A DNA stretch of 64,000 nt from an uncultured Desulfofustis sp. (GCA_905479735.1 CAJQNS010000072.1:1-64000); one strand, 5' to 3'; counted from the first letter of the stretch, positions 48,567 to 58,131 are shown. Translations and numbers: made by a program. The notes: generated by a model from the letters alone, not told the origin.

Positions 48567-51500
48567 ATGCTGGATACGAAAAAAGTCGGGTCGGTGATGA
48601 TAGTCGGCGGCGGTATTACCGGTATGCAGGCAGCACTGGATATTGCCGATGCGGGCTATTACGTCTATCTGGTCGAAAGGTCCGGAGCCATCGGTGGAGC
48701 AATGGCCCAGTTGGATAAGACCTTTCCGACCAACGACTGCTCGATGTGAATCATCGCGCCAAAACTGGTTGAGTGCGGTCGGCACTTAAATATACAACTG
48801 ATGACCCTGAGCGAGGTTGCCGCTATCTCTGGAGAAGCAGGCAATTTCGAGGTTACCGTAAAAGAACATCCACGTTATGTGGATATGGAAAAGTGCATTG
48901 CCTGCGGAGAGTGTGCAGCCAAATGCCCGAAGAAAATCGACAGCGAGTATGATGCTGCCACCGGCAAGCGCAAGGCCATTTATGTCAAATACGCCCAGGC
49001 GGTACCGTTAAAGTATCAGATCGATGCCGACAGCTGCATCCGCTTCAGAAAAGCGGGAGCTTGCGGTTTCTGTGAAAAGGTCTGTCCGGCCGATGCCATC
49101 AATTTCGATGACACCGAAAAGATGCACAACCTCAACGTCGGGGCCATCGTCATGGCGCCCGGGTTCGAACCTTTCGATCCGGCCACGGCCGCTGTCTGGG
49201 GGTATGGCCGATATCCCAATGTCATAACCTCCCTGCAGTTCGAGCGTTACATGTCCGCCTCGGGCCCCACCGAGGGACATCTTATCCGCCCCTCTGACGG
49301 CAAGGAAATAACCAAGGTCGCTTTCCTGCAATGCGTCGGCTCGCGTGATGAAAATAAATGCGGCAACGGTTACTGCTCATCGGTTTGCTGTATGTATGCG
49401 ATCAAGGAAGCGGTGATGGCAAAGGATCATGTGCCGGGACTGCGTACCTCGATTTTCATGATGGACATGAGGACCCATGGCAAGGATTTCGACCGCTATT
49501 ATCAACGGGCCAAGGAAGAATCCGGCGTACGTTTCGTCCGCTGCCGGGTGCACGGGGTAGAACCGGAAGGCGGTAGCGGTGATCTGCGCCTGCACTATAT
49601 CAATGAAGAGGGACGTCAGGTGGAGGAGTATTTCGACCTGGTGGTGCTCTCTGTTGGTCTGCAGATTCCCGAGCACGTCAAAAAACTCAGCAGTATGGCC
49701 GGAGTCAGACTGACCAGCGACAGCTTCGCCGCCACCTCTGACTTTTCTCCGGTGTCGACTTCCAAGAAGGGGATCTTCACCTGCGGGGCGTTTGCCGGTC
49801 CCAAGGATATTCCCCAGTCGGTACTCGAAGGGTCCGCCGCTGCCGCCGCCGTTGCCGATATACTGGCCCCCGCGCGTGGAGAACTGACCCAGGAAAAGAG
49901 TTTCCCGGAAGAACGTGAGATTGGCAGTGAAGATCCCCGGGTGGGCGTTTTTGTCTGTCATTGCGGTTCAAATATTGCCGGAGTCGTCGATGTCGAAGCG
50001 GTTGCCGATTACGCCCAGGAACTGCCGGGAGTTGTCCACGTGGAGCGAAATCTGTTCAGCTGCTCCCAGGACACCCAGGAGCAGATGATCCAGACCATCA
50101 AAGAAAAAGGGCTGAACCGGGTGGTGGTCGCCGCCTGTACACCACGAACCCATGAACCGCTGTTTCGGGAGACCCTGAAATCGGCGGGCTTGAATGAATA
50201 TCTGGTGGAAATGGCCAACGTCAGGAACCAGAATTCCTGGGTCCATGCGGCCACCCCGGATACCGCCACTCTCAAGGCCAAGGATCTGGTGCGGATGGCG
50301 GTGGCCAAAGTGGCCAGACAGTTTTCACTGCAGCCTATCTCGGTGCCGATCAAACAGAAGGGTCTGGTGGTTGGCGGTGGCATCGCCGGCATGACCTCGG
50401 CGCTGAATCTGGCCGAGCAGGGCTTCGAAGTGCATCTCGTCGAAAAGACTCAGGCGCTGGGCGGCAATGCCATCTTTCTGGGCCATACCTGGTCCGGTGA
50501 AGCGATCTCTGCCCGGACTGTCAAGATCATCGAGGAAGTCGCCAAAAATGAAAAAATCATCCTTCATACCGGATTTGAAGTAACCGCTGCCGAGGGGTTT
50601 GTCGGCAACTTCCGCTCCACCATCGGCACCAAAGACGGCCTGACCAAGACCATCGATCACGGCATTGGTATCGTAGCCACCGGCGGTCAGCCGCTGCGTC
50701 CCAAGGAGTATGGCTACGGGCGAATCCCCAATGTGGTCACCTCCCTGGAATTCGATCGGCTCTTCAAACTCAAGGAACAGCACGCGGTCAAAGCAAAGTC
50801 GATTGTCTTTATCCAGTGTGTCGGTTCCCGTGAGAAGGAGAGGATGTATTGTTCGAAGGTGTGCTGCACCCATTCGGTACAGACCGCCATCGACCTCAAA
50901 CAGGAAGATCCGAACAGGATGATATATATTCTCTACCGCGACATGCGAACCTACGGTCAGCGGGAGGCGTTGTATAAAAAAGCACGTCAACTCGGCGTCA
51001 TCTTCATCAACTACGAGCTGCACGGTAAACCAGAGGTAGACGTCAAGCACAAAAAAGCGCTCATCGAGGTCTGGGACCATGTCCTGCATCGTCCGCTGGC
51101 AATAGAGGCCGACATGGTGGTGCTGGCTACCGCCATCGTGGCTAATCCGGACAGTGATAAACTCCACAAGCTCTATAAGGTGTCAGTTGATGGTGACGGC
51201 TTTTTTCAGGAAGCGCATGCCAAGCTGCGACCCGTTGATTTTGCCACCGACGGCATGTTCGTTGCCGGCTTGGCCCACTATCCGAAACCGGTGGAGGAAT
51301 CGGTCGCCCAGGCCCTGGCTGCTTCGGCCCGGGCGGCGACCCTGCTGTCGAGGTCCGAGGTCAGCCTTGATGCGGTCAAGGCGGAACCCGATCTCGACTA
51401 TTGTGATGGCTGTGCTCTGTGCCTGGACGTCTGTCCCTATCACGCTATAACCCTGGTTGAGGAGAGTGGCGATGAGGGCCGGATTTCTAAATATATCACG

Positions 51501-51626
51501 GTCAACAAGGCGCAATGCAAGGGCTGCGGACTGTGCCAGGGAACCTGTCCAAAACGTGGTGTCGTCGTACAGGGTTTTACGATGGATCAGATCAGCGCTC
51601 AGATTGAAGCGGCGCTGGTCGTCTGA
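48567..51626 (+). CDS. hdrA: selenoprotein HdrA, double-module (Sec61)
   Basis: 1019 aa reading TGA 48747-48749 as Sec. Module 1: [20 protein letters not shown] (FAD site), [18 protein letters not shown], where HdrA has Cys or Sec, ferredoxin sites near residues 110 ([12 protein letters not shown]) and 157 (CGFCEKVCP), and [11 protein letters not shown] with a CC cluster. Module 2 begins about residue 460 ([12 protein letters not shown]), with a second FAD site [20 protein letters not shown] (about 598), [12 protein letters not shown], and two C-terminal ferredoxin sites [12 protein letters not shown] and [12 protein letters not shown]. HdrA is the flavin electron-bifurcating hub of Hdr-Mvh complexes. 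ATG 48567 follows AGAGGAGA. It receives electrons through MvhD. Confidence 0.93.
48747..48786 (+). promoter_or_regulatory. putative bacterial SECIS of hdrA
   Basis: After TGA 48747-48749 a 5-bp stem AGTGC/GCACT (48772-48786) closes the loop GGTCG at 48777-48781. The loop starts 27 nt after the TGA, farther than in the other three. Confidence 0.6.
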
Positions 51627-51674
51627 GAATTCGGGTAAAAGGGAATTGTCCCATAACTACAGAGGAATCGAGTA

Positions 51675-52091
51675 ATGAATTTTGAACCCAAAATCATTGC
51701 ATTCTGCTGCAACTGGTGCTCCTATGCCGCCGCCGACCTGGCCGGTACTTCGAGGATGCAGTACCCGCCCAACGTCAGAATCATCAGGGTTATGTGTTCG
51801 GGCATGGTGCATCCGGAGTTTATAACCAAGGCCCTGGACCAGGGGGCCGACGGCGTCATGGTTCTGGGCTGACACCTGGGTGAATGTCATTACCTGGATG
51901 GTAATTATAAAGCACTGTCGCGTTCAGATATGATCGTCGAGTTGCTGGAAGACTACGGCTATGAACCAGAACGATTTGCCATAACCTGGGTATCGTCGGC
52001 CGAACCCGATAAATTCGTCAAGGCCGTCACTCAGATGACCGAGAAGATCAAGAAACTCGGTCCCATTCAGGACCAGGCTCAAGCCGTATAG
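51675..52091 (+). CDS. mvhD: selenoprotein MvhD, hydrogenase-Hdr linking subunit (Sec66)
   Basis: 138 aa across TGA 51870-51872. [20 protein letters not shown] supplies Cys for the iron-sulfur cluster; [11 protein letters not shown] follows; then [19 protein letters not shown], where methanogen MvhD has GCHPGDCHY. Sec at this site is known in VhuD. The small protein carries a [2Fe-2S] cluster and passes electrons from the hydrogenase to HdrA. ATG 51675 follows AGAGGAA, 48 bp after hdrA. Without read-through only 65 residues would be made, lacking most ligands. Confidence 0.93.
51870..51905 (+). promoter_or_regulatory. putative bacterial SECIS of mvhD
   Basis: TGA 51870-51872, then 22 nt to a loop TGGAT (51895-51899) closed by ATTACC/GGTAAT (51889-51905), a perfect 6-bp stem. 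The same loop occurs behind the mvhA TGA. Confidence 0.7.
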
Positions 52092-52102
52092 AGGAGGTAG
52101 AG

Positions 52103-53047
52103 ATGGGAGTTACGACTGCTTTAGAATGGCTGAGTTCCTGCTCCGGATGCGAGATAGCCATCCTCAATATAGGAGAGGATCTGGTAGAGCTGCTGACCGA
52201 GCATCTTGACATCGTCCATGCCCCGGTCATCATGGATCATAAATATTTCGGCCAATGCGGGGATGAAGGTACGGAGTTGGAGATCCCCGAAGCGGCAGTC
52301 GGTATCGTTACCGGAGGTGTGTCGAACGAGGAACACCTCGAAGTGCTCGAGGAAATGCGCAAGAAATGCAAGATCCTGATTGCTCTCGGTTCATGCGCCA
52401 CCCAAGGCGGCATCCCGGCCCTGATGAATGGTCAGGATTCGGCCCGAAGTTTCGACGAGATTTATCAGACCCCGTCGACTGATGAAGGGGCGACGCGGCC
52501 GGACCAGGGTGTTCCCGATCTGCTTGATCGCACCTACGCTCTCGATGAGAAGGTCAAGATCGACTTGATGCTCCCCGGCTGCCCGCCGAATCCGGCCCAT
52601 ATCGCCGAACTGATCACCGCTCTGCTCGAGGACAGAGAGCCTGACTTGCCGACCAAGAGTGTCTGCGACAGCTGTCCCACCAGAAGGGAAGGCAAGGGCA
52701 GTGTGTCCACGGTCAAGCGCTATACCGAGAATGCGGAGTTCGACCCGGAGAAACCGGTCGGCGAAATGCGCTGTCTGCTCGAACAGGGGTTCATGTGCAT
52801 GGGGCCGGTCACCGCCGCCGGTTGTGCCAAGCGCGGCGCCCCGAGCTGCATCGAGGCCCGGGTTCCGTGCCGCGGCTGTTTTGGTTCGGTTATGCCGAAA
52901 GGCAACCAGATGCTTGATATGATGAATGCGCTGGCCAGCAACGGCATCGATTTTAAATCTGTGGTGGATCGCCGGTCCATGCTGAGGTTCAGCGGCGCCC
53001 ATGGTAATCTGCGGCCCCCACGCAAGGTCGCTGTGAAGGAGGAATAA
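52103..53047 (+). CDS. mvhG: F420-non-reducing hydrogenase small subunit MvhG
   Basis: 314 aa, no Tat or Sec signal, so cytoplasmic as in group 3c hydrogenases. The proximal cluster site is EWLSSCSGCEIAILNI, followed by GIVTGGVSNEEHLEVLEEM, LIALGSCATQGGIPALMNG and LPGCPPNPAHIAELI. The C-terminal half holds FMCMGPVTAAGCAKRGAPSC and RVPCRGCFGSV, ligands of the medial and distal clusters. It takes electrons from the active site in MvhA and hands them to MvhD. ATG 52103 follows AGGAGG; it ends 1 bp before mvhA. Confidence 0.95.
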   Translation: MGVTTALEWLSSCSGCEIAILNIGEDLVELLTEHLDIVHAPVIMDHKYFGQCGDEGTELEIPEAAVGIVTGGVSNEEHLEVLEEMRKKCKILIALGSCATQGGIPALMNGQDSARSFDEIYQTPSTDEGATRPDQGVPDLLDRTYALDEKVKIDLMLPGCPPNPAHIAELITALLEDREPDLPTKSVCDSCPTRREGKGSVSTVKRYTENAEFDPEKPVGEMRCLLEQGFMCMGPVTAAGCAKRGAPSCIEARVPCRGCFGSVMPKGNQMLDMMNALASNGIDFKSVVDRRSMLRFSGAHGNLRPPRKVAVKEE

Positions 53048-53048
53048 G

Positions 53049-54497
53049 ATGGGTAAGGTATTGCAAATTCAACCGGTTACCCGAATCGAGGGACATGCCC
53101 GAATCTCGGTGCATCTCAGCGACGACGGTAACGTCGAGGACGCCTACATGAGCCTGATGTCTCTGCGCGGCTTCGAAAAATTCATAGAGGGGCGGCCCGC
53201 CGAAGAGGTGCCCCGGATCGTCAACCGGATATGCGGGATCTGTCCGTGGATGCATCACACCGCCTCCAATAAAGCAGTTGACGGCTGCTTCGGTGTGACG
53301 CCGACACCGACCGGCCATAAGCTTCGGGAACTGCTACAGGTGATGGCACACATCAATGACAAGATCCTCCATTTCTTTTTCCTGGCGGCTCCCGATTTTG
53401 TGCTGGGTCCCGATGCCGACTACTCGGTGAGAAATGTGATCGGGGTCGTCAAGGCTGCCCCGGAACTGGCTTCGAAGGTCGTCAAGATGCGCCAGCTCGG
53501 TCAGATGATGATCGACCGCTTTGCCGGAAAGGCGATTCATCCGATCGCCGCGGTCGTCGGCGGCTTCTCCAAACCGATGCTCGAGGCGGAGCGTCAGGAG
53601 TTGCTCAATGATACCCGGACATTGCTGGATTTCTCTCAGTATGCGCTCGAGTTCGCCAAGGAGAACGTGTTCAGCAAATACATGGACGTAATCGGCGAGC
53701 TCGGCGTGATCACCACCGGCTTCCTCGGCACCGTCGATCGTGCGGACGGCTCCTTCAGAATATATGACGGTACACAGCGTCTGATGAAGGCCGACGGCAG
53801 CTACGTCGACTTCGAGGGGGAGGATTATCTCGATTTCCTCGGCGAACATGTCGAGCCGTGGGGCTACGGTAAGATGCCTTATGCCAAGTCCTGGGATGAA
53901 GGGTTCTCCCTGAACCTGGATGAGCCCAAAGGCATCTATCGGGCTAACACGCTGGCCAGACTCAACGTCTGCGAACAGATGTCCACCCCCAAGGCTCAGG
54001 CAGCCTTGGAGGAGTTCCGGCAAGCTTTCGGCCGCCCGGCTCAGGCAACCCTGCTCTATCACTATGCCCGCCTGATCGAGCTGGTGTACGCCTGTGAGCG
54101 GACCATCGAACTGCTCGAGTGGGACGGCATTACCGACACCGATGTGCGAGCCAAGGTGAATCCTGGGGCCGGTCGGGGCGTCGGAGTGGTCGAGGCGCCT
54201 CGCGGCACGCTGATCCATGATTATACCACCGATGCCAACGGCTGTATCGAATCTGCCAATCTCATCGTCGGTACTACCCACAATATCGGGCCGATGAATA
54301 TGAGCGTCAAACAGGCCGCTACCTCACTCATTAAGGATGGTGTCTACGATCAGGGGATACTCAACAAGGTGGAGATGGCCGTCAGGGCCTATGACCCGTG
54401 AATGTCCTGCGCTACCCACCGCCTGGATGGCGGAATCCCCCTGGCTTTGGAAATCATCGACTCGGAAGGAAAACTGGTTGAGACGATAACCAATTGA
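53049..54497 (+). CDS. mvhA: selenoprotein MvhA, [NiFeSe] hydrogenase large subunit (Sec451)
   Basis: 482 aa across TGA 54399-54401. N-terminal metal ligands sit in RIVNRICGICPWMHH (C-x-x-C); the C-terminal pair is DP-U-MSCATH, in which Sec451 replaces the first Cys of D-P-C-x-x-C-x-x-H, as in [NiFeSe] hydrogenases and VhuU. After His457 a 25-residue tail (RLDGGIPLALEIIDSEGKLV...) is expected to be removed by the protease encoded at 46503. H2 oxidation at the Ni-Fe site feeds MvhG. ATG 53049 follows AAGGAGGAA; homology continues without interruption over the TGA. Confidence 0.95.
54399..54433 (+). promoter_or_regulatory. putative bacterial SECIS of mvhA
   Basis: TGA 54399-54401, then 22 nt to a loop TGGAT (54424-54428) closed by CCGCC/GGCGG (54419-54433). 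Same spacing and loop as mvhD. Confidence 0.7.
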
Positions 54498-54499
54498 TG

Positions 54500-54540
54500 A
54501 TATCGGACGCTGACGCAGACTGCGGTGCCGTCCGATACTC
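54500..54540 (+). repeat. inverted repeat after mvhA
   Basis: ATCGGACG near 54502-54509 is mirrored by CGTCCGAT at about 54530-54537, with an inner GC-rich loop and no T-tract. It could be an mRNA-stabilising hairpin or weak attenuator between mvhA and the downstream genes. Confidence 0.5.
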
Positions 54541-54635
54541 TTGACGGCGGATATAATTTTGAGTATCACACTAGTGGCTGAACCCCGGAGCAGTGGAAAA
54601 GGAGTTCTGCTGCGATTCTTGGAAACGGAGTTGCT

Positions 54636-54887
54636 ATGACTGCAAAAGCAAAACGGTCTGCCAGATCACGGGTGCGAGCGGAAAATCCCAGCGGCGCCTG
54701 TGGAAATGTGGATCACATGACAATAGACGAACTCAAGGCCCGAGCCGTTGATGAAAGTTTCGACGGCAGCTGTCCCTCCTGCGGAATGTTTCATTTAACC
54801 AGAGCTGATATAGAAGCGATTGAAGCAGAAAAAATCAGCGAATCTAAATATTACACTGAAATGAGAAAGGAGGCTGAGCAAGCCTGA
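54636..54887 (+). CDS. small Cys-containing protein between mvhA and hypD
   Basis: 83 aa; I do not recognise a family. A basic N-terminus (MTAKAKRSARSRVRAENPSG) is followed by NVDHMTIDELKARAVDESFD, then SCPSCGMFHLTRADIEAIEA and a charged helical C-terminus. C-P-S-C plus Cys23 could bind zinc or an Fe-S cluster. No signal peptide. ATG 54636 sits 139 bp after mvhA and 66 bp before hypD on the same strand, so a role in maturation or control of the hydrogenase is suggested only by position. AAGGAG-type signal weak (GGAAACGGAG). Confidence 0.7.
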   Translation: MTAKAKRSARSRVRAENPSGACGNVDHMTIDELKARAVDESFDGSCPSCGMFHLTRADIEAIEAEKISESKYYTEMRKEAEQA

Positions 54888-54953
54888 TAATTCTTTTCCT
54901 TTTTGTGTGTCCCTGCCTCGCGACTATGTCGCTGCAGGGTGCAGAGGTGAGCC

Positions 54954-56045
54954 ATGGCAAGTCCTCAAAACCTGAGTGAACTGCAATTTCCGATAGCCCT
55001 TGTGGATGAACTCCACGAACTGGTGGATCGGCCGATCCGGGTGATGGTGATCTGCGGCACTCAGACCCGAGCGCTGTTGAAGTACAGTGATGAGGATATC
55101 CTGCCGGAGGATCTCGAAATCGTTACCGGTCCCGGTTGTTCAATCTGTGTCATGCCGGCTGGACATATTGACGCTTTCGTGAAAATTGGCAGGCAACCGG
55201 ATGTCATCACCGCCACCTGCGAGGATTTGCTGCGGGTTCAAGGTACCAAGGAATCGCTGGGGACCATAAAAGAGAAGGGAGCTCTGGTCGAGGTTGTCGA
55301 CTCGCCAATGGAAGCGCTGGATCTGGCGCGTAAAAATCCTGGGAAAATAGTGGTCTTTACAGCGGTCGGCTTTGAGGGAGCGGCGCCGGATGTGGCTGAG
55401 ACCATCCTCGAGGCGGCCTCGGAAGGGATAGACAATTTCTGCGTAATTCCATCCATCAGACTGCTGCCCCCGTCGCTCGACTCTCTGATGAGCGACCCCG
55501 AGCTCAATATCAGAGGGCTCCTCTGCTCCGCCCATATTCAGAGTATCACAGACAGTCAGGCCTATGCCGACCTGGCCAGGCAGCACCACCTCTCCTGTGC
55601 CGTTGTAGGTTTCGGCATCAGAGACATTCTCGAAGGCCTGATTTCCATCGTAAAGCAGATCAGATCTGAAAAACCGGTTACCACCAACCCATTCAACGGT
55701 GTAGTCCAGACCGAGGAAACGATCCGCAACAGCAGAATGATGTCGGAAGTGTTTTTTGCGGTGGAGACTGACTGGCGAGGGCTCGGCTCTATTGAAGGCA
55801 GTGGGTTCGTGATCAGAGATGAACTTTCGATCTATGATGCCATCAAGCGATTTAACGTCAGATTTATAAAGGGACAAGAGGAAATTAAGTGCCAGTGTGC
55901 CGACGTCCTCTCCGGACGCCTCACTCCAGATGAATGTCCCTCATTCGGTATTTCCTGCACCTCAAAGCATCCGATCGGGCCCTGCATGGTCGCCCAGGAA
56001 GGACTCTGCGCCTCATATTTCCGGCACATCTTCGGCAGATTTTAG
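54954..56045 (+). CDS. hypD: hydrogenase formation protein HypD
   Basis: 363 aa, full length. The signatures are VMVICGTQTRALLKY (C-G-T-H-like motif, here Cys-Gly-Thr-Gln), VTGPGCSICVMPAGHIDAFV (G-P-G-C-x-x-C) and VFTAVGFEGAAPDVAETI. The C-terminal Fe-S site is built from KCQCADVLSGRLTPDECPSF with FGISCTSKHPIGPCMVAQEG. HypD assembles the Fe(CN)2CO unit with HypC and HypE. The common motif C-G-[TS]-H has Q here. ATG 54954 follows GAGGTG. It is the only hyp gene in the window, at the end of the hydrogenase cluster. Confidence 0.95.
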   Translation: MASPQNLSELQFPIALVDELHELVDRPIRVMVICGTQTRALLKYSDEDILPEDLEIVTGPGCSICVMPAGHIDAFVKIGRQPDVITATCEDLLRVQGTKESLGTIKEKGALVEVVDSPMEALDLARKNPGKIVVFTAVGFEGAAPDVAETILEAASEGIDNFCVIPSIRLLPPSLDSLMSDPELNIRGLLCSAHIQSITDSQAYADLARQHHLSCAVVGFGIRDILEGLISIVKQIRSEKPVTTNPFNGVVQTEETIRNSRMMSEVFFAVETDWRGLGSIEGSGFVIRDELSIYDAIKRFNVRFIKGQEEIKCQCADVLSGRLTPDECPSFGISCTSKHPIGPCMVAQEGLCASYFRHIFGRF

Positions 56046-56080
56046 GCGAGCTCTAATAACTCTCTTTTGTGGGGGCTTTT

Positions 56081-56410
56081 CTAGGCGGTGAGCTCGTTGG
56101 CGAGGCTCTCCTGACGCATGACGAACTCGGTCCAGGTCCAGGGACTGTTTTCAATCCTGGCCCCGATGGTTTTTGAGATTCCGTCATTCTGTTCCCATAT
56201 CGGCCTGACCAGAAGCTTGAAATGGTTGCCGGGTCCGTCCAGGATCACCGAATAGATATCTGAACTGTTGTCAAGATCGATGGGGATGTCGGTAATCGAC
56301 AGCCCGAAGCGGGAAAGATTTTTCACCTCTCCGCTAAAAAATCCTTTGCCGTCAGATACATCAGCCTGGATATGGGGAATTTCCAGGCGTGGGTATTCCC
56401 GATTCTGCAT
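56081..56410 (-). CDS. PilZ domain protein
   Basis: 109 aa from ATG 56410 (a TTG at 56425 is also in frame). Both c-di-GMP contacts are present: R-x-x-x-R as REYPR at the N-terminus and the N-x-S-x-x-G motif as NLSRFGLSI about 30 residues on. The rest is a six-stranded barrel pattern ending with a helix (FVMRQESLANELTA). Single-domain receptor, partner unknown. Converges on hypD. Confidence 0.85.
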   Translation of the reverse strand: MQNREYPRLEIPHIQADVSDGKGFFSGEVKNLSRFGLSITDIPIDLDNSSDIYSVILDGPGNHFKLLVRPIWEQNDGISKTIGARIENSPWTWTEFVMRQESLANELTA

Positions 56411-56742
56411 CCTGATTCCTGACAATTTAAGTTCGTCCCAACTGCCAGCTCTCGTACATTAAGGTTTCTGCGACGGAGCTGCTCTTTGTCACAACATAAT
56501 TCAGAAAGGCAATTATCGTCAAGGTCGATTCTTGTTACCCTTTTGATCGCTTATTATACCAGTCACTTAGGGAGCAGCAGCAGATGCTGTTTTTTAGGGT
56601 CGGTAGAGGATATCTCTCTTCGATGAATAGATTGAATCCTGTGCCGGGCTGAAATGAAGAGCGTTGCTACCGCCCTGCAGCGCTTCAGCATAAGGGGGTT
56701 AAGGTATACCGGAGTGTGGCACTGAGCTTGCCGAAGGTGCGT
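56411..56742. other. intergenic, no recognised feature
   Basis: About 330 bp between the PilZ gene start and the 3' end of the FAD oxidase gene, both on the minus strand. It must hold the PilZ promoter. No hairpin or repeat I can defend. Confidence 0.5.
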
Positions 56743-58131
56743 CTAGCTGAATATCTTTCCAGGGTTCATCAGTCCTTTGGGATCGATAAGATCCTTTATT
56801 CTTTTCATCAGGATGAAGCTCTCTCCGTGCTCCATCGCCATGAACTTGCGCTTGCCGATTCCGACCCCGTGCTCACCGGTACAGGTGCCGTTCAAGGATA
56901 TCGCCTTTTCAACGACCAGATGATTGACCGTTTCAAGTCTGCTCCACTCTCCCTGATCCTCGGGATCTCCGGCCATCACCACATGTATGTTGCCATCGCC
57001 TGCGTGGCCGAAAACATAGCCGTCGACTCCCTGCTCTCTGACCGCCTGATTGGCGAAAACAACGACTTCTGGATAGCGGGAGATGGGTACTGCGGCGTCG
57101 ACGATCAGCGTGTTCTTGCCGGGATGGGCCCGATTTATTGTCTCCCAGGCGTCGTGCCGGGCCCGCCAGAGGTTTCGGCGCTCATTGTCATCTGTCCCGT
57201 AGTGGAAAGAGAGTGCTCCGCAGTCCTCGCAGATCTCACGTGCCAGGGTAGCCACTTCCTCGAGACTGGCGCGGCTGATACCGTGGAATTCGCAGAACAG
57301 AGACGGCATGACGTCAAGATTAAGCCCGTTTTCCACGTTCATCAGCTCGATGAGGCCCTCGGTGAGCAACTCGAGTGCCGCCGGCTCCAGCCCGGTACCG
57401 ATTATCATGGCCACCGCATCAGAGGCCGACCCGAGGTCGGGAAAGGTTACGGTAGCCGCCAGCTGATTTTCCGGTACGCCACTGAGTCGCAGGGTCGCCT
57501 CGGTAACGATTCCCAGGGTTCCTTCAGAACCGATGAACAATTTTCCAAGATCATAGCCCGATGAGGATTTGTGAGCCCGATTGCCGGTGGTGATGATCTC
57601 GCCGTTGGGCAGGACGATGGTCATCTGCATCACGTAATCCTTAGTCGCCCCATACTTCACCGTTTTTACTCCCGAGGCGTTGTTGGCGATCATCCCTCCG
57701 ATGGTGGCATCGGCGCCCGGGTCGACTGGGAAGAAAAGACCACTGCCGCTGAGCTGCCGATTTAGTTCTCGCCTGAAAACACCAGGTTCGACATCAACCT
57801 GCAGGTCCTCAGGGCGAATGGCAATGATCCTGTTCATTTTGGTCAGGTCTAGCACCAGCCCCCCCTCAATCGGCAAAGGGTTGCCTTCGGTACTAGTGCC
57901 GGCCCCCCAGGGGGTGATGGCAATCTCTTCCTGATAGGCCCAGGCCATTACCTTGGCAACCTCTTCGGTGGTTTTCGGCCAGACAACCCCCGAGGGCGGA
58001 GGGCAACGGTGCGGGGATATGTCATGAATGTGCAGTTCGCAGGCGGAAGCGCCGGTGGAAAATTGGTCCTGACTAAACCACTCAAGCAGCTGGTTTCGTT
58101 GACTTTGCGTAAGTGGTTTTCCCATTTTCAT
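56743..58131 (-). CDS. FAD-binding oxidoreductase, GlcD/D-lactate dehydrogenase family
   Basis: 462 aa. I take ATG 58131 (MKMGKPLTQSQRNQL), preceded by GAGGAGC, over the frame extension to 58191. The FAD-binding PCMH domain shows AITPWGAGTSTEGNPLPIEG and PVDPGADATIGGMIANNASG, then KSSSGYDLGKLFIGSEGTLG. The C-terminal cap includes VFGHAGDGNIHVVMAGDPED and the ending NGTCTGEHGVGIGKRKFMAM. It oxidises a 2-hydroxy acid such as D-lactate or glycolate, giving electrons to an unseen acceptor. No Fe-S partner gene (GlcF) is next to it. Confidence 0.92.
   Translation of the reverse strand: MKMGKPLTQSQRNQLLEWFSQDQFSTGASACELHIHDISPHRCPPPSGVVWPKTTEEVAKVMAWAYQEEIAITPWGAGTSTEGNPLPIEGGLVLDLTKMNRIIAIRPEDLQVDVEPGVFRRELNRQLSGSGLFFPVDPGADATIGGMIANNASGVKTVKYGATKDYVMQMTIVLPNGEIITTGNRAHKSSSGYDLGKLFIGSEGTLGIVTEATLRLSGVPENQLAATVTFPDLGSASDAVAMIIGTGLEPAALELLTEGLIELMNVENGLNLDVMPSLFCEFHGISRASLEEVATLAREICEDCGALSFHYGTDDNERRNLWRARHDAWETINRAHPGKNTLIVDAAVPISRYPEVVVFANQAVREQGVDGYVFGHAGDGNIHVVMAGDPEDQGEWSRLETVNHLVVEKAISLNGTCTGEHGVGIGKRKFMAMEHGESFILMKRIKDLIDPKGLMNPGKIFS

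Noticed and set aside
48747-48749. TGA in hdrA as evidence for a pseudogene or frameshift
   Set aside because: No frame change is needed, the position is a known Cys/Sec site, a hairpin follows, and three neighbouring genes show the same pattern.
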